From Telopea speciosissima (lineage: Eukaryota > Streptophyta > Magnoliopsida > Proteales > Proteaceae), in assembly GCF_018873765.1 (NCBI RefSeq), contig NC_057918.1, positions 13,214,862-13,278,861 of the forward strand: a DNA stretch of 64,000 nucleotides. The letters run 5' to 3'. The position numbers and the translations under genes are program-made. Positions 13,051-24,391 of the stretch are shown here, in pieces. The notes below the pieces were generated by a model. That model was not told the DNA's origin, ran no database searches, and worked only from the letters and a program-made list of their open reading frames with translations. The first letter of the stretch is position 1. Each line of letters begins with the position of its first letter.

Positions 13051-16000
13051 GGTATCTTTTTTTCTTTTTTTGGTAAAACCCCCTTCGGTATTTTACATTT
13101 TAGAAAAAGACTCCTTTTAGGTTCTAACGATTTCAAAACCCATACATTGACTTAAAAAAAAAGAGAGGATTTTCTACAGGGCATTGTAAAAAAGATATCT
13201 GTACACTACAATTAATGAAGGGTTGGAAAATAGTATCATCCAAACAGACCTATATAGGGATCCGGCTACTTTCCATGGAGCCCAACGCCGAGAGAGTGCC
13301 CAGAGGGCATCCAAAGGCAGGGTTGAGTAGTGCCACACACACCCAATCAACCATCGAGATGTGTGCAACACAGCCCAACAACTGGACGCCCCATTGGGCA
13401 TTCCCTGGGTGCTAGGCTCCCTGGTGAGGAGCTCAATGTCCTATATAGGCCCACATGGTCCAATGTGTATCCCATTGTTTATTACATGAGGATATAAAGG
13501 GCACTGTAGCAATAAGCCAATAAGGGAGAAAATTTGAATATTCATAGCTTTGATGGATGAGGTGCCTTCTAGCTATCACCACGTGCAATGAATTTCTTCC
13601 TGGCACAACCTATAAGTGAAAAGGTTGGACAAATATAATAAATTTGGTATTGGATTATTAGTGGCTATACCCTCCTTTTCTTTTCTTTTCTTTTCTTTTT
13701 GTGTGTGTGTAGGGGGGGATATTAGAGATAGAAATACATATTATAAAGTTTATACAGAATTTATAGAGTTATAGAAAGGATTATATTACTATAGAGCCAC
13801 CGAGCAATACAAAACTACAGAGAACCGGGGGATTGGAGGGGACATGGGGGGGAGATCGCAAGAGAGGGTCCCCGGCGAGAAGAGCACAACCGACTCCTTG
13901 GCATCAATCACTGTTGGCCACTCTAATCCAACACCTTTGAGATGCACCATGATGTCGCAAGCCACTAAAGCAATGGCTTAGCGATAAAGATACCACTTCT
14001 ATACTTTGCATAACTAACAATTTCATATTAAGAAAAGGTAATTGCACAATATTTCATCAAATGATCCAAAATCTAATTGACTCTTGGACAAAAGTTATTT
14101 GTTGGGCTTTTCATAGGGTGGGATCAGCATTTCGCCCCATACTCTGTCTAGGTGCAGTAGCCATGCTTCTAGACAAAGTCCTTTTTTCCTAATTTTTTTT
14201 AAAACAGATATGAAATCTATTTACAATCAAATTCATTTATTTTGAATACTAAAAAAAGTATATTCACTTGAATGAATGGATCTAAATTTTCAAACTGTTA
14301 AATTCATAACAAATGCCACAAGAACCATGATTTAAGCCATAGCTAGAGTATAGATATTTTTATTTTTATTTACTATATAATTCGTTTGATTGCTTGGTGT
14401 AATAATGAATAAGAAAAAAATTACAAAAATAAATTAAAAAACGAATTTGGAAGGGGAGGGGAAAGCTGAACTAAAACGCAAACTGACTTACAGATTGTTA
14501 CCTATTGTAAGGACTTCAAGGACGTGCAATTCCCAATATAAAAAGAACTTGGCCGGCGGCCTAATCGATCCAATCACAATCTTGTGGGGTTAGGGTTTAA
14601 AAAAAAAAAAATCGATCATGGCGGATCAGATCGAAATTGGCCCGAATTGGTGCTCAAAAACCCTAGAATCGGTCTTCATATCTCAAAACAAGAAATTACT
14701 TTGAATGTGAATTGGCCGTGCTGGATCAGTAGAAACTGGGATCGACCACAGCTGATTCCAACCCGATTCCTAATTCTTATAACCCTTATGGGTATTCCAC
14801 GAAACCTTGAAAAGGGTTATGTCGGCCTTTGGACCATGCTCTGCTTTATGTTCCAATTTCCTCCAATTCAGGCCCAATAGTGACAAGCATGTGGGTATTT
14901 TTGGCATCAATTAATTCAATTATTCTCTTCTTCCACAAGTTGATATTCAATGACCATCGGTGCCATCTCATTTTTCATCATTTGTGGTTCGTTTTCTAGC
15001 TCTTCCATCCTTTGCTCAATTACGCGGATAAAATTGTCGAAAGAAGAGTCCATACGATCAGATTTGACTAGTAATTGGTTCTTGATTTCTCTGCATTGTT
15101 GTTGAGTTTTCGTGCATTGTCATTGAGTCTCATCAAACTTCTTTCATATAAGTTGAATTTGTTGATGCATATCCAATAAGAGAGTTAAATCCATCAGTCA
15201 AGTTGGTTTTCATTGGCCCCCACGTTGTTGCAGGGCCTACACGACCACCCAGCAATATCCTACCCATCAATAATAAATAAATGATACAATATGATATTTT
15301 TATCATCCAATTGAATCGACCCTAATCAGATCATCCAGCTCATCACACTTGTCAGACGTTAGGCCGACCCGAGCTGACCTAAGTTGGTTCTTAGATCATC
15401 AATTCAGCTCATCACACCTATCAGATGTTATGCTAGGCCAATCCGAGCTGAACTGAGCCAACCCCGTAAATCATCCACCCATATCATCATACTACCTGTC
15501 AGATGTTAGGCCAACCCAGCCTGACTTGAGCTGACCTCAGATCATCCACCCAAAGTCCCAGATCATCATACATTCATACTACCTGTCAGATGTCATGCCG
15601 ACCCGAGCCGACCTGAGCTAACCCCAGTAACCTATCTGGTTAAGAAAGGGAACACATCTTCTGCATGACCTCCAAGCCAACAGGTGTCTAACCCAAAGAG
15701 CGTCATGTATACAAATCAAGGACACCCCGCAACAGTCTACCATCATGGGAATTCTATATTGCTCTATCATTCGAACTCTATAAATAGCAACTCCAAGCCC
15801 AAGTAAAGGGGTCAATTCACTTCTCATTTTCTCTGCTTAGAGATTGATTATTTCTTGCAAGAGATCTGACTTAAGCATCAGAATGATTCCGTTGGCTCAA
15901 GCCAACCCTCGATTCTTAGCTCAGTTCTTCTATGTAGATCAATTCGACCACAAGAGAGCTCGGATCAGATCTTGCTGTAATACTATCCTACATTAGATTG

Positions 16001-16516
16001 GCTTAATCTAACGCTCATACACTAGATCGAGCCCATTTAAGCACATAACAGATAGGAACTTTGATTCCACCTTAGGTCCCTAGTCATCAACATCTATATA
16101 TAAAGGCTACCTCGAGAGCAAATTAATAAACACCAATATTGATTAAACAAGGGAAAACCATATTGCAGTAGATTAAAGCTATGACTCCAAGCCAAAGTAG
16201 TTGGAAAACTAGGTTTTCTGACTCGACTCGTCTTCTAGAAAAACCTAGTGACTCGGCCTTGTCAAACCCAATCAAGACGAAACACATTTTAAAATTTTAT
16301 AATGCAATAAATATGTATAAATTAGTAAAAAATCATTACATCCAATCGTGGGAGAAAAATTAATGGCTGCGATAATATGCAGCTTAGTACCTGTGATAAA
16401 TTTCATAACTAACAAGATTATGGAATAAATTTAAATTCTGATTCATCAGGACTTTATTATGTGTTTCTCATTTCCTGTTTTTGATCCCTAATGAAGGTAA
16501 CTCTTTGCACATTCAT
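13051..16516. other. Intergenic repeat-rich DNA
   Basis: No gene recognised. Holds a dispersed repeat at 13260-13430 (related to the right edge, 63900-64000), a TTTTC/GT-rich tract near 13676-13710, and LTR-like sequence at 15300-16110. Confidence 0.6.
15320..16110 (+). mobile_element. LTR-like remnant with internal tandem repeats (candidate)
   Basis: From 15320 to 15620 four degenerate units of about 75-100 bp repeat the order atcatc, tgtcagatgtta, ggccgacc, gagctgacc. They precede a TATA-like ctctataaatagcaac near 15776 and a leader-like stretch. This order (U3 repeats, TATA, R) fits a plant LTR. I could not find the second LTR or a TSD. Confidence 0.4.
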
Positions 16517-17386
16517 TTATTTGGCTCCACTTTTCTCCTTCAACATAGCAATGAAGTTGTCTCTCTCCACTGCTGTCATACCTTCTGTGGAGCAATCACC
16601 CACTCCCCACTCTGCACCACGCAAGCAATACTTGTCTAAGATCTCTTGCTTATTCCTGAAACATTTCCAAAATAAAATCTTAGCTCAACCAACATGAATT
16701 CTTCAATCCAAATACTAACAGAAAATATAGGAAACTTGAAGCAACTATTAACCAGTTAAAAGGCATCAATAACAAAATTACTTTTCTTTATTCAACTTGG
16801 ATCGCTCCAATAGCTGCTCAAGGAGTGGAGATGACTTGAATCTTGCATCAAATTCTGCATATTTCTTCTGATTTTCTTCTGCAAGAAGGAAGGTATATTG
16901 TATTTCTCTGTAAATTTAATCTTTATACAATGTAGAAGGAAGGTGAGGGGTAAGATCGAACCATTGAATCGATTGAGGAAATCAATCTGAGGTAGTTCAG
17001 GACCAGGGATTGATTCTATCCCAGAGAACCCAGACAGAAATCCGGCATTTGCTGCAAAAGCAATAATAACCTTATTTATTGGTTTTAAAACAAAACTTAT
17101 ATACCAAAGGAACATAATTATGAAGCTGAGTTTTACCTGGATTTGACCAGAGAAGAATCGCAACTGAAGCAGCTAATGGAACAGATTTCTGAAGAACTCG
17201 ACATGGTGAGGAAGAGAAAGGAGAAGAAGAAGAGAGAGGGTGATTGCAGGCAAAATTCCAAAAGGGTCTTGCACCAAACACAACTTTTAGCTTCTTTTGA
17301 GAATTTTTGAGATTTTCAGGGGCTGAAACAGTGGGGGAAATGAGGGATTTAGGGTCGGCGAGAGCCAAAAATGACGAGGAAGCCAT
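16517..17386 (-). CDS. Chloroplast thylakoid-lumen protein, photosystem I subunit N-like (At1g49975-type)
   Basis: Four exons: 17137-17386, 16962-17051, 16782-16878, 16517-16655; all introns GT-AG; product 191 residues. The N-terminus (MASSSFLALADPKS) is Ser-rich with no acidic cluster, as in stromal transit peptides. It is followed near residues 70-86 by a hydrophobic stretch (PLAASVAILLW) ending in ANA, a thylakoid processing-peptidase type site, which predicts lumen location. The mature part includes GFSGIESIPGPELPQIDFL, ENQKKYAEFDARFKSSPLLE, and the C-terminal YCLRGAEWGVGDCS with two cysteines. I recall this plant family as annotated PSI-N-like; the lumen call is from the sequence, the photosystem link from that recollection. 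The start is the ATG in MASSS; an upstream in-frame GTG is not used. Confidence 0.8.
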
Positions 17387-17922
17387 GGTTGGCTTCACCC
17401 TCTCTGTTTCTCTTTTAGCACTTAAGAGATTGAATTACAGAGGGAAGGGATGAGACAGACCATAGGTTAAGAAATAAGATAACAGACGAATGGTTGGATG
17501 ATAATCAACACTGGCTGGGTTGGAACTGGCCGGGCCAGAATCAGACCATCCCATTAATAAACTGATCAGTATTGGATTTAAATTTGAAACCAGTTTAATA
17601 AACAGAAGGCTTTACCCCAAAAAAAAAATACAGAAGTGACAATGGGTTCATTCAAAAGGGGAAGCAGATAGACACAATACCCATAGCCTTTTACCAAAAT
17701 TTTAATTGAAACTTCTAAACTTTTTAGAAGTAAAAAGGAAAAAAGTTCTTTGAGCCGTTGGGTAGGCTAACACTTCTATGTCTACCTCTCTGATATGAAA
17801 TGATTTCGCTACCCTCCAATGTAGGATATCGTTTTGCCGCACCTTATTGGTTTGCTCCTCTATGCTGCTTGTTCAGAAAACCCTCTGCCAAAAGTTAAAA
17901 TTCGCTCACTCTCTCTCTCTCT

Positions 17923-17982
<60 letters not shown>

Positions 17983-18859
17983 AAAGAGAATGGATCATCT
18001 GCATGTACCAACAGGTGAACATACCTCTCAAAGCCAATCACATTTTAATTTTGTTTCCATAAAAATCCCTCTTCCCTTTGTAAATGGCATAAATAGAACA
18101 AGTGGTTGGCTCTCACATGTCCGTTCACCTGTTGAGACATGCAGAGGAACTGAACTCTTTTCTAAATGCTAACTTAGAAGCCCATTTGGAAGTAGCTATT
18201 GTACGAAAAATAATCTACATTTGAACAAATTGATATGGAAGGGGAAGAGTAAGATGCATGGCATGCCTTATAAACTAGGGGCCATGAAATCCAACGTAAT
18301 TGGAATAAAAAAAATAAACAAACATTGGGATTAATTGATCGGCCTTTTCCTTAACCGAAAAAAAAAAATGATGGCCCTTTTGCATCTTTTTCTTCGCCCA
18401 AAATGAAGGGAGAGAGAGAGAGAAGGTTGTCATGCTGTGTGGTGTTTATGCCCACACATAAGAATGAAAAAAATACCATCCTGTCCTCATGAAATGAAAA
18501 ATCTCATCCTATTGGATGCCCCGGCATGCTCTCATTAGTTCTTGCGATGGTGCAAGGGCCATGTAACTTGACATCGATCCTCTTCTCTTTATTTTAAAAA
18601 ATTAGAATAAAATCTAACAATAACATCACATGATTAAAACATTAACATCTCAACATTACATCAAGAAAAGGTTTTTGCAACCCATGATAAAGGAAATCCC
18701 TAGAGTCATAATCACTCCACCTCTATTGTTGGAAGTTGATAATGTAGAGAAGAAAAATAACAACAAAAAAAAAAAATTTGATTGGCAAGCTAATATCATA
18801 AAATACCAAACCAAGGAAGAAAATAAAGAAAAAGGAAACAAAAATTTTCAAAAACTGCT
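17387..18859. other. Intergenic region between PSI-N-like gene and glycosyltransferase
   Basis: No gene recognised. Holds the CT microsatellite at 17908-17982, a short (GA)n at 18411-18423 and AT-rich DNA. The first 150 bases should be the promoter of the minus-strand PSI-N-like gene. Confidence 0.6.
17908..17982. repeat. (CT)n microsatellite interrupted by poly-C
   Basis: Long CT run with an internal C tract at about 17923-17932. It creates an artificial leucine/serine reading frame that is not a gene. Confidence 0.95.
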
Positions 18860-20257
18860 TTACATTTTCCTGCTCGTCTGCATGACTTCCATTAGTGACT
18901 TTTTAGAGCTCCCACCCTTCCCAGCAGCCTTCCTAGCTTCTTCTCTAACGTGAGCAGCTTTCTTCTTCAATTCCTCATTCCCCATGAGTTCCCTGATCTG
19001 CTTCCCAATCTCTTCCCCCTTCAACTCCTCACCACCCCATCCCCAATTCTCCTCCCACGAACCCAACCCACTACTTTCCACCGCGACAGCATTAAGCTTT
19101 TGGTCACCATGCTGTGGCCAAGCCAAGACCGGCACTCCATGCCACGCTGCTTCAGTCACTGAGTTCCACCCACAGTGACTGACAAATCCACCAATTGCTA
19201 CGTGCTCAAGAATCACCCATTGGTCTACCCAATCCTTCACAACCAATCCTCTGTTCTTAACCCTCTTCAGAAAATCATGGCCCACTAACTCTTCAATCTC
19301 CACATTGTCCTCTTAATCCACTTTCTTCCCCTTCAATACCCACAAGAACCTGCAACCACTCTTCTCCAACCCATCACCCAACTCTCTGATTTGATCCTTA
19401 GATAAAGCCGTTCTGCTCCCAAAGCTTACATACACCACTGACCCTGCAGGTTGGCCGTCCAACCATGAAAGCCAAGGTCCTTGCACATACTCATATGGTT
19501 CCAATGGACCGATTGCAAGCACTGGTGGGAGCCCATTTAAGACTTTTCCGTTGTTGAGTGCCTCAAGGGTCTCTGGCTCCAATGCTTGAAAGGTGTTTGT
19601 TAGAATCCCTTTGGCCTTAATGAGCGCTCGACCATTTGAAACTAAAAGTCTTCTAAAAATATGGGTTAAGTCAAAGAGAGGCGGAGGAAGCCAAGATTTT
19701 GGTAAGGTAGCCAAACCAGGGATTTTGAAATTGGGATCCAGATCATCAGAAATCCCTTTGTGGGCAACAGTGGGGAAGTGGGCGAAGAGTGCAAGCATTT
19801 TAGCAGAGGAGGTGAAGAGGATGTAGCTGGGAAGGCAGAGATGAGTGGTTACGGGAACAATGGTGGAGGCTAACATTATGTCAGTGACAAGGGAAGTAAG
19901 AGGAGGAGATAGTGAAGAGAGGAGAGGATGGAGGAGGTGGGCTGAGCGTTGAATGGCTTCGAATTGGAGGAAGAAAGGGTCAGTACTAGTGGAATTGGTA
20001 GTGATGGGTTCATCATGAGAAGAGTAGAGGATATGGAAATCAAGGGGGTGGACATGAGGGTGAGTAGAGAGGAAGTGGGTGATGTGTTGGGATTCAGCAA
20101 GTGAGACTGTTGGATGAGGAGTGATGAGAGTCACTGTACAGCCACGAGCAGCAAGCGTTGCAGCTAGACGAAGGAATGGTGTGAGATGACCCATTCCAGC
20201 GCTTGGAAGGAGAGCTATGTGAGGAGGGTTGTTCTCCATGCTACCACCGCTTGCCAT
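18860..20257 (-). pseudogene. UGT708-like (C-)glycosyltransferase with one in-frame stop
   Basis: A single open frame of 466 codons, start ATG 20257 (MASGGSMENN) to stop at 18860, interrupted only by a TAA at 19313-19315 (codon 315). Otherwise it is a full-length family 1 UDP-glycosyltransferase. The catalytic pair is present: His24 in SAGMGHLTPF and Asp126 in LVTDIMLAS. The C-terminal 44-residue PSPG box runs from W343 (WVDQWVILEH) to HGDQ at 386, with the HCGWNS core. SYILFTSSAKML, LSWLDGQPAGSVVYVSFGSR and the HGDQ end resemble the UGT708 group, which includes flavonoid and dihydrochalcone C-glucosyltransferases. The stop separates the N-terminal acceptor domain from the sugar-donor site, so the translated product should be inactive. 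No frameshift exists. It may be a recent pseudogene, a null allele or a base-call error. Being intronless is normal for this subfamily. Confidence 0.88.
19100..19231 (-). other. PSPG sugar-donor motif of the glycosyltransferase
   Basis: 44 residues from Trp343 to Gln386; contains HCGWNSVTEAAWHGVP and ends HGDQ. It is fully conserved although it lies downstream of the premature stop. Confidence 0.9.
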
Positions 20258-20405
20258 CGCCGGCAGATCGAAACTTTGTGCACCAAGCAGTAGTTGACTT
20301 GTGTGATGGGTATAGAAAAGATCGAGAAACAATAGGTGCTGGAAGAAATAGGCTTAGAGAACTCTTTCCCAAAAATATATTAAACATTCACATAAACTTT
20401 AATCC

Positions 20406-20520
20406 GATGGGGAGAGCTACCCGTTAAAACGAGAAGGGTTTATATAAAAATATTCATATCTACTTTGAGCAAGAGCTACCCGTCAAATTATTTTATTTGG
20501 TAAATGAGCTACCCGTCAAT
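20406..20520 (-). promoter_or_regulatory. TATA box and triple GAGCTACCCGT(C/T)AA repeat upstream of the glycosyltransferase
   Basis: On the minus strand TTTTTATATAAACC at about 20437-20450 is a good TATA box 185 bases upstream of the ATG. The 14-base word gagctacccgtcaa (plus-strand reading; the first copy has ttaa at its end) occurs at 20414, 20473 and 20506, so copies lie on both sides of the TATA box. Confidence 0.55.
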
Positions 20521-20589
20521 TAAAAGTTAAAACAAACACTAATAAGTGGGTTTGTATATAATAATTAATGAGGAGGAACAGGTCACATT

Positions 20590-20759
20590 CCTTTACCGAT
20601 AAGGGTTTTTTGGCATTTCGATGGTTTTTTTTTTTTTTTTTTTTGGTCTCGGGTCAGTTCGGTTTTGATTTTAATCGGACGCGTTTTTGGTTTATTTTGA
20701 TTTTCAATATCGGGTTAATACCGATTTAGATTGGTTTGTTTTTCGGATTTTAACTATAA
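20590..20759. repeat. TCGGTTCGGTTTT-rich repeat, left part, split by a MULE
   Basis: This stretch and 22440-22940 share the ggtcagttcggttttg / tcggtttggtccggttgg type of sequence and look like two halves of one older repeat into which the MULE at 20769 inserted. The outer ends (ataagggtttttt and acacccttatccc) are weakly inverted. Confidence 0.4.
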
Positions 20760-22439
20760 TAAAATCTTGGGAAATTTACGAAACATCCTCTGAAAATGGG
20801 TCAAAATTCAGATCACCCCCTGAAATTTGAAAATACTCAGATCAGCCCCTCTACACTAACGGTGTTAGTCTACTGTTAGTTATTGGTGTAAAAGGACTAT
20901 TTTACCCTTGTACTAAATCATTAGAATAAATTTACAATACTACCATTCCTTCATCTTCAACCTATACCCCACCCCTTTCCTTGCAACTTTGCCACCGCCG
21001 CCTCTGCTTTGCCCTAGCACCGCCACCTCTGCTAGCCCATGCTCGATCTCTCTTTGTCGTCTTCTTCCTCTCTACCTAAACCTTTATTTCCTTGGCTGCA
21101 TGGATTTCCCAATTTCCTCTCGTCTTCTCCGTGGGATGAGCAGGCCTGAAGCTGAAAACCAAGGTTCTGAGATCGGACAATTTCTGGCAAAAAATCTCAT
21201 TAACAACAACAACAACTGCATAACGGTGGTAATCCCTTCTCGATAGAGAGGGAAAGACTGGTAGATTTGATTCCCAGCATTCTCATGACTTCTTCAGCGG
21301 CAAAACTAATTTCAGGATAATCTCTTTGGACCAATACGAACGGAAACATAATCGCCGATGCTGCCATCGATGGCGCAATTGATCTTATTCTGATTAGAGC
21401 CCGGGCACACGTTTGTTATTGTTGCTGTTGCAAAGGATTTAACATTGGAGAATATTGGTTTCAGCTCAAGTTTGAAGGCTGTCAATGGCCGATCATAATA
21501 AGAATTGCGTCTGAATATCGATAGCAAAGAAGAGTAATTACATCTGAAACTAATAAGGGTAGGAGTAATTTTGGGTGGATAGTAGTGATGAGCTTTTGTT
21601 GTTAGAGAAGGGATAGAAATGATGATGGACTTCAAACTGATGAGCGCAATTAATTCCCTCGGGCCTTCTTCAAATTCAGGAACCTTCATGTTGCAGAGTC
21701 GTTGGACAGGAAAGGGAGGGCTAGGGTGAAGCAGAGGTGGGCGGCACTAGTGCTGCCAGGGCAAAGCAGAGCCGATGGATGATTTCAAGGATGATTTCAG
21801 CTCTTCTTTTTTTTTTTTTCCCTCCGATGAACTCCTTGAGATTGAGTTGCAAGTGTTTGACCAAAAAAAAAAGAGTTGCAGGTGTTCTTTTTGCTGAAAG
21901 ACGAGTTCAATAAACTAGACAATCTTGAATCTTCCTTCAAGCCCAGCCATGGTTTCGATCTTGGCTGTGGCAGTGGCAACAGGAAGGAGGAGAAGAAGAG
22001 CAGCAGAACAGAGAGGAAAGGGTGGAGAAAGAGAGGGGGAGGGGGTAGTGATGATTACACGGGAAGAGGATGATGTGGGATGGGGCTGCACGGCGGTAAT
22101 GGTGGTGGAGATGGCGGTGGTGGTGGCGGCGGGAGCTGCTGGGGCAATGGTGGTTGTAGAGGAGAGGGAATATTCCCATTCTTTATTTTAGTTAAAGAAA
22201 AAAAAATACATGTTGGGTTTTTAGATCTAGGGGTTAAATAGTAATTTACTTTTCTCAAGGGTAGTTTAGGGTTTTTAAAAAAAACTAATTAACTGACATC
22301 ATCAGTTAACTAACGGTAGGGTCTAATTTGAGTATAGGGCTCTAATTCAAGGGATGATCTGAGTATTTTCAAATTTCAGGGGGTGATCCGAGTTTCGACC
22401 CATTTTCAGGGGGTGTTTCGTAAATTTTCCTAAAATCTT
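20760..22439. mobile_element. Mutator-like element with 9-bp TSD (TAAAATCTT)
   Basis: Element 20769-22430 (1662 bp), flanked on both sides by the perfect 9-mer TAAAATCTT (20760-20768 and 22431-22439). The TIRs are over 100 bp: the left starts GGGAAATTTACGAAACATCC and the right, inverted, starts GGAAAATTTACGAAACACCC; both continue with tgaaaatgggtc and gatcaccccctgaaatttg. Long TIRs plus a 9-bp TSD define the MULE class. No transposase is present, so it is non-autonomous. The interior has exon-like GC-rich parts (20989-21250, 21312-21720, 21925-22190, the last with GGTGGT repeats) that could be captured gene pieces, but I recognise none. Confidence 0.88.
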
Positions 22440-24391
22440 ACATTCATAACTTATAATAACAAAAGATTCGATAAAAACACTTTAATTCACCTTCTCTAAA
22501 TTCAAATGAGTAAATAACCATGAACAGGAAAATTGATTTGATGTGTTCATAGTGTAATCTGAAAAAGATGAATAAATTATAAATGAAAGATAAATATTCA
22601 TTCATTTACTATCCAACTAATATAGTGAACAAGGAGATCAATGGAAACATTGTTACAAATCAATTTCCCTGTTTATAATCGCATAATAATATTGAAACAA
22701 TGAATAATCAATTCACCTATTCATAGTCTTATATTCAATGATTTTTTTAATCAATTTTCATTTGGTTCGGTTTCAGTTTGGATATCGGTCAGTTCGTGTG
22801 GTTCGATTTTTAGTCGGTCCCATCATACCTTAGTCCAAAACCAATCCGATAAGGGTCGGTTTGGTCCGGTTGGATTTTTCAATCTTTTCAATCGGTCTTA
22901 TCGGTTCGGGCTAGATTTTGACACCCTTATCCCTATCAAACATCATGTACGATTGTGCACAATCTTGCCCGACTGTGTGGCACCTGTGCCTAAAAGTAAA
23001 AGGAGGTGCAATGACTACTCTACCCTCATGAATACGAAAAATCCCTCTCCTATTCATGCTTCTGCGTAGATTATGATTTGACCCTTGCACTAGCCCAGGG
23101 GCCATGCTGCCAGGCAAAGAACCCTCTCTCAATATAATATTAAGGAGGGGGGGTCACTACCAGCCTACATGCCCCTACACCAGTGTGGAGGGCCAATGAG
23201 AGCATGCATGCGGGCATATAACGAGGATGGGAGTTTTCATTTTATGGGGTGTGAGGAGTTTCCTTCTTTTCCCCATAATATTAATACCATTTATAACAAA
23301 GGGGGGGGGGAAAGTGAGGAGAAAGAACACTACCTAGGCGTGTGCGGTGCACTACCCTTGCGTCTAGACATAAGGGCATGTGAAAATGACCATCGCACCC
23401 CCGAGATTTTCCATCTTTCCATGGGGGTGTGGTAGTCATTTTTGCACACCCCTGTGTTTGGGTGCAAGGGCAGCGCATCACCCGCACTTGGGTAGAGAGA
23501 ATGGGCAAAGGGTATAGTATACATTCAGAATGGCACAAAGACACCAATAAGTCAAAGTTCAAACAAGGGCAAACAAAAGAGAATTCTTTACAACTAATCC
23601 CTACTATTTCTAAATTATTTACATTGAACGCAAATGCAAGAAAAACATCGATTTATAGCTTCCCAAAGAAAAGAAAAACTATGACTAAAAATAATTCTTT
23701 GATTAGAGGACGTTCTCTTAAAAAATATGTTCATCAAAATCAGATTTTTATTTATTACACGTGATAATTGATAGGCTATGGTTATCCTTAGGTATTCATC
23801 TAAAATCATTCCAAACTAAGGATAGGATTTGACATTCTATTCATATGGCCATCATACTATGCATTCTTTAGAATGACGATTCTAAGATAAAAGTGTGGGT
23901 GAACATATAAAATGTGCATCAAACATGAACACACAGAGTCTTACATGTGTCATTGCTAATTAACAAAGAACAATATTCACGTTATTGGAATTTAACTGAT
24001 CCCTTAACTGAGAGGTCCTTATCGATGCAATTACACATCAATTTTTTCTAGCAACTAGCAACCTTATGGAAATTCCTATTAACTCTAGAAATCACGAGAG
24101 CCTATGCCCCCCTCGCACTTGCTCCGACAGAGGGAATTCTAGCTAAGCCAGTATCTCGCGTGCTACACTGTTCCATCACTTCCATGTTTAGACTTTTCAG
24201 GGAGGCCCAAGAAAGAAATCCTATTAAATCAAATACTTATCACCGTCGATTTATCAATCAATGACGTAAGCAATCTCCTTTCCCCTCCTCCCGACAACAA
24301 GAATTAAACGCTATCCACAATAACACCTAATTGATCAATCTTCACTCGTTTGGGCGCGTTCTGAGTCTGAGAGCCTCTCTCTCTCTCTACA
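22440..24391. other. Intergenic DNA upstream of the TrmH gene
   Basis: Left part is the right half of the TCGGTT-rich repeat. 22950-23500 holds low-copy-looking repeat DNA with cccttgcgtctaga and gtgtttgggtgcaagg motifs. The last 200 bases are the promoter side of the TrmH gene and include (CT)n at 24376-24388 just before the ATG. No gene recognised. Confidence 0.5.

Noticed and set aside
17834-18172. 112-codon frame with long Ser/Leu run
   Set aside because: It is a translation of the CT microsatellite; no homology or splice context.
24376-24388. CT run before the TrmH start as a regulatory element
   Set aside because: Short pyrimidine runs are common in plant 5' UTRs; nothing more specific can be supported.
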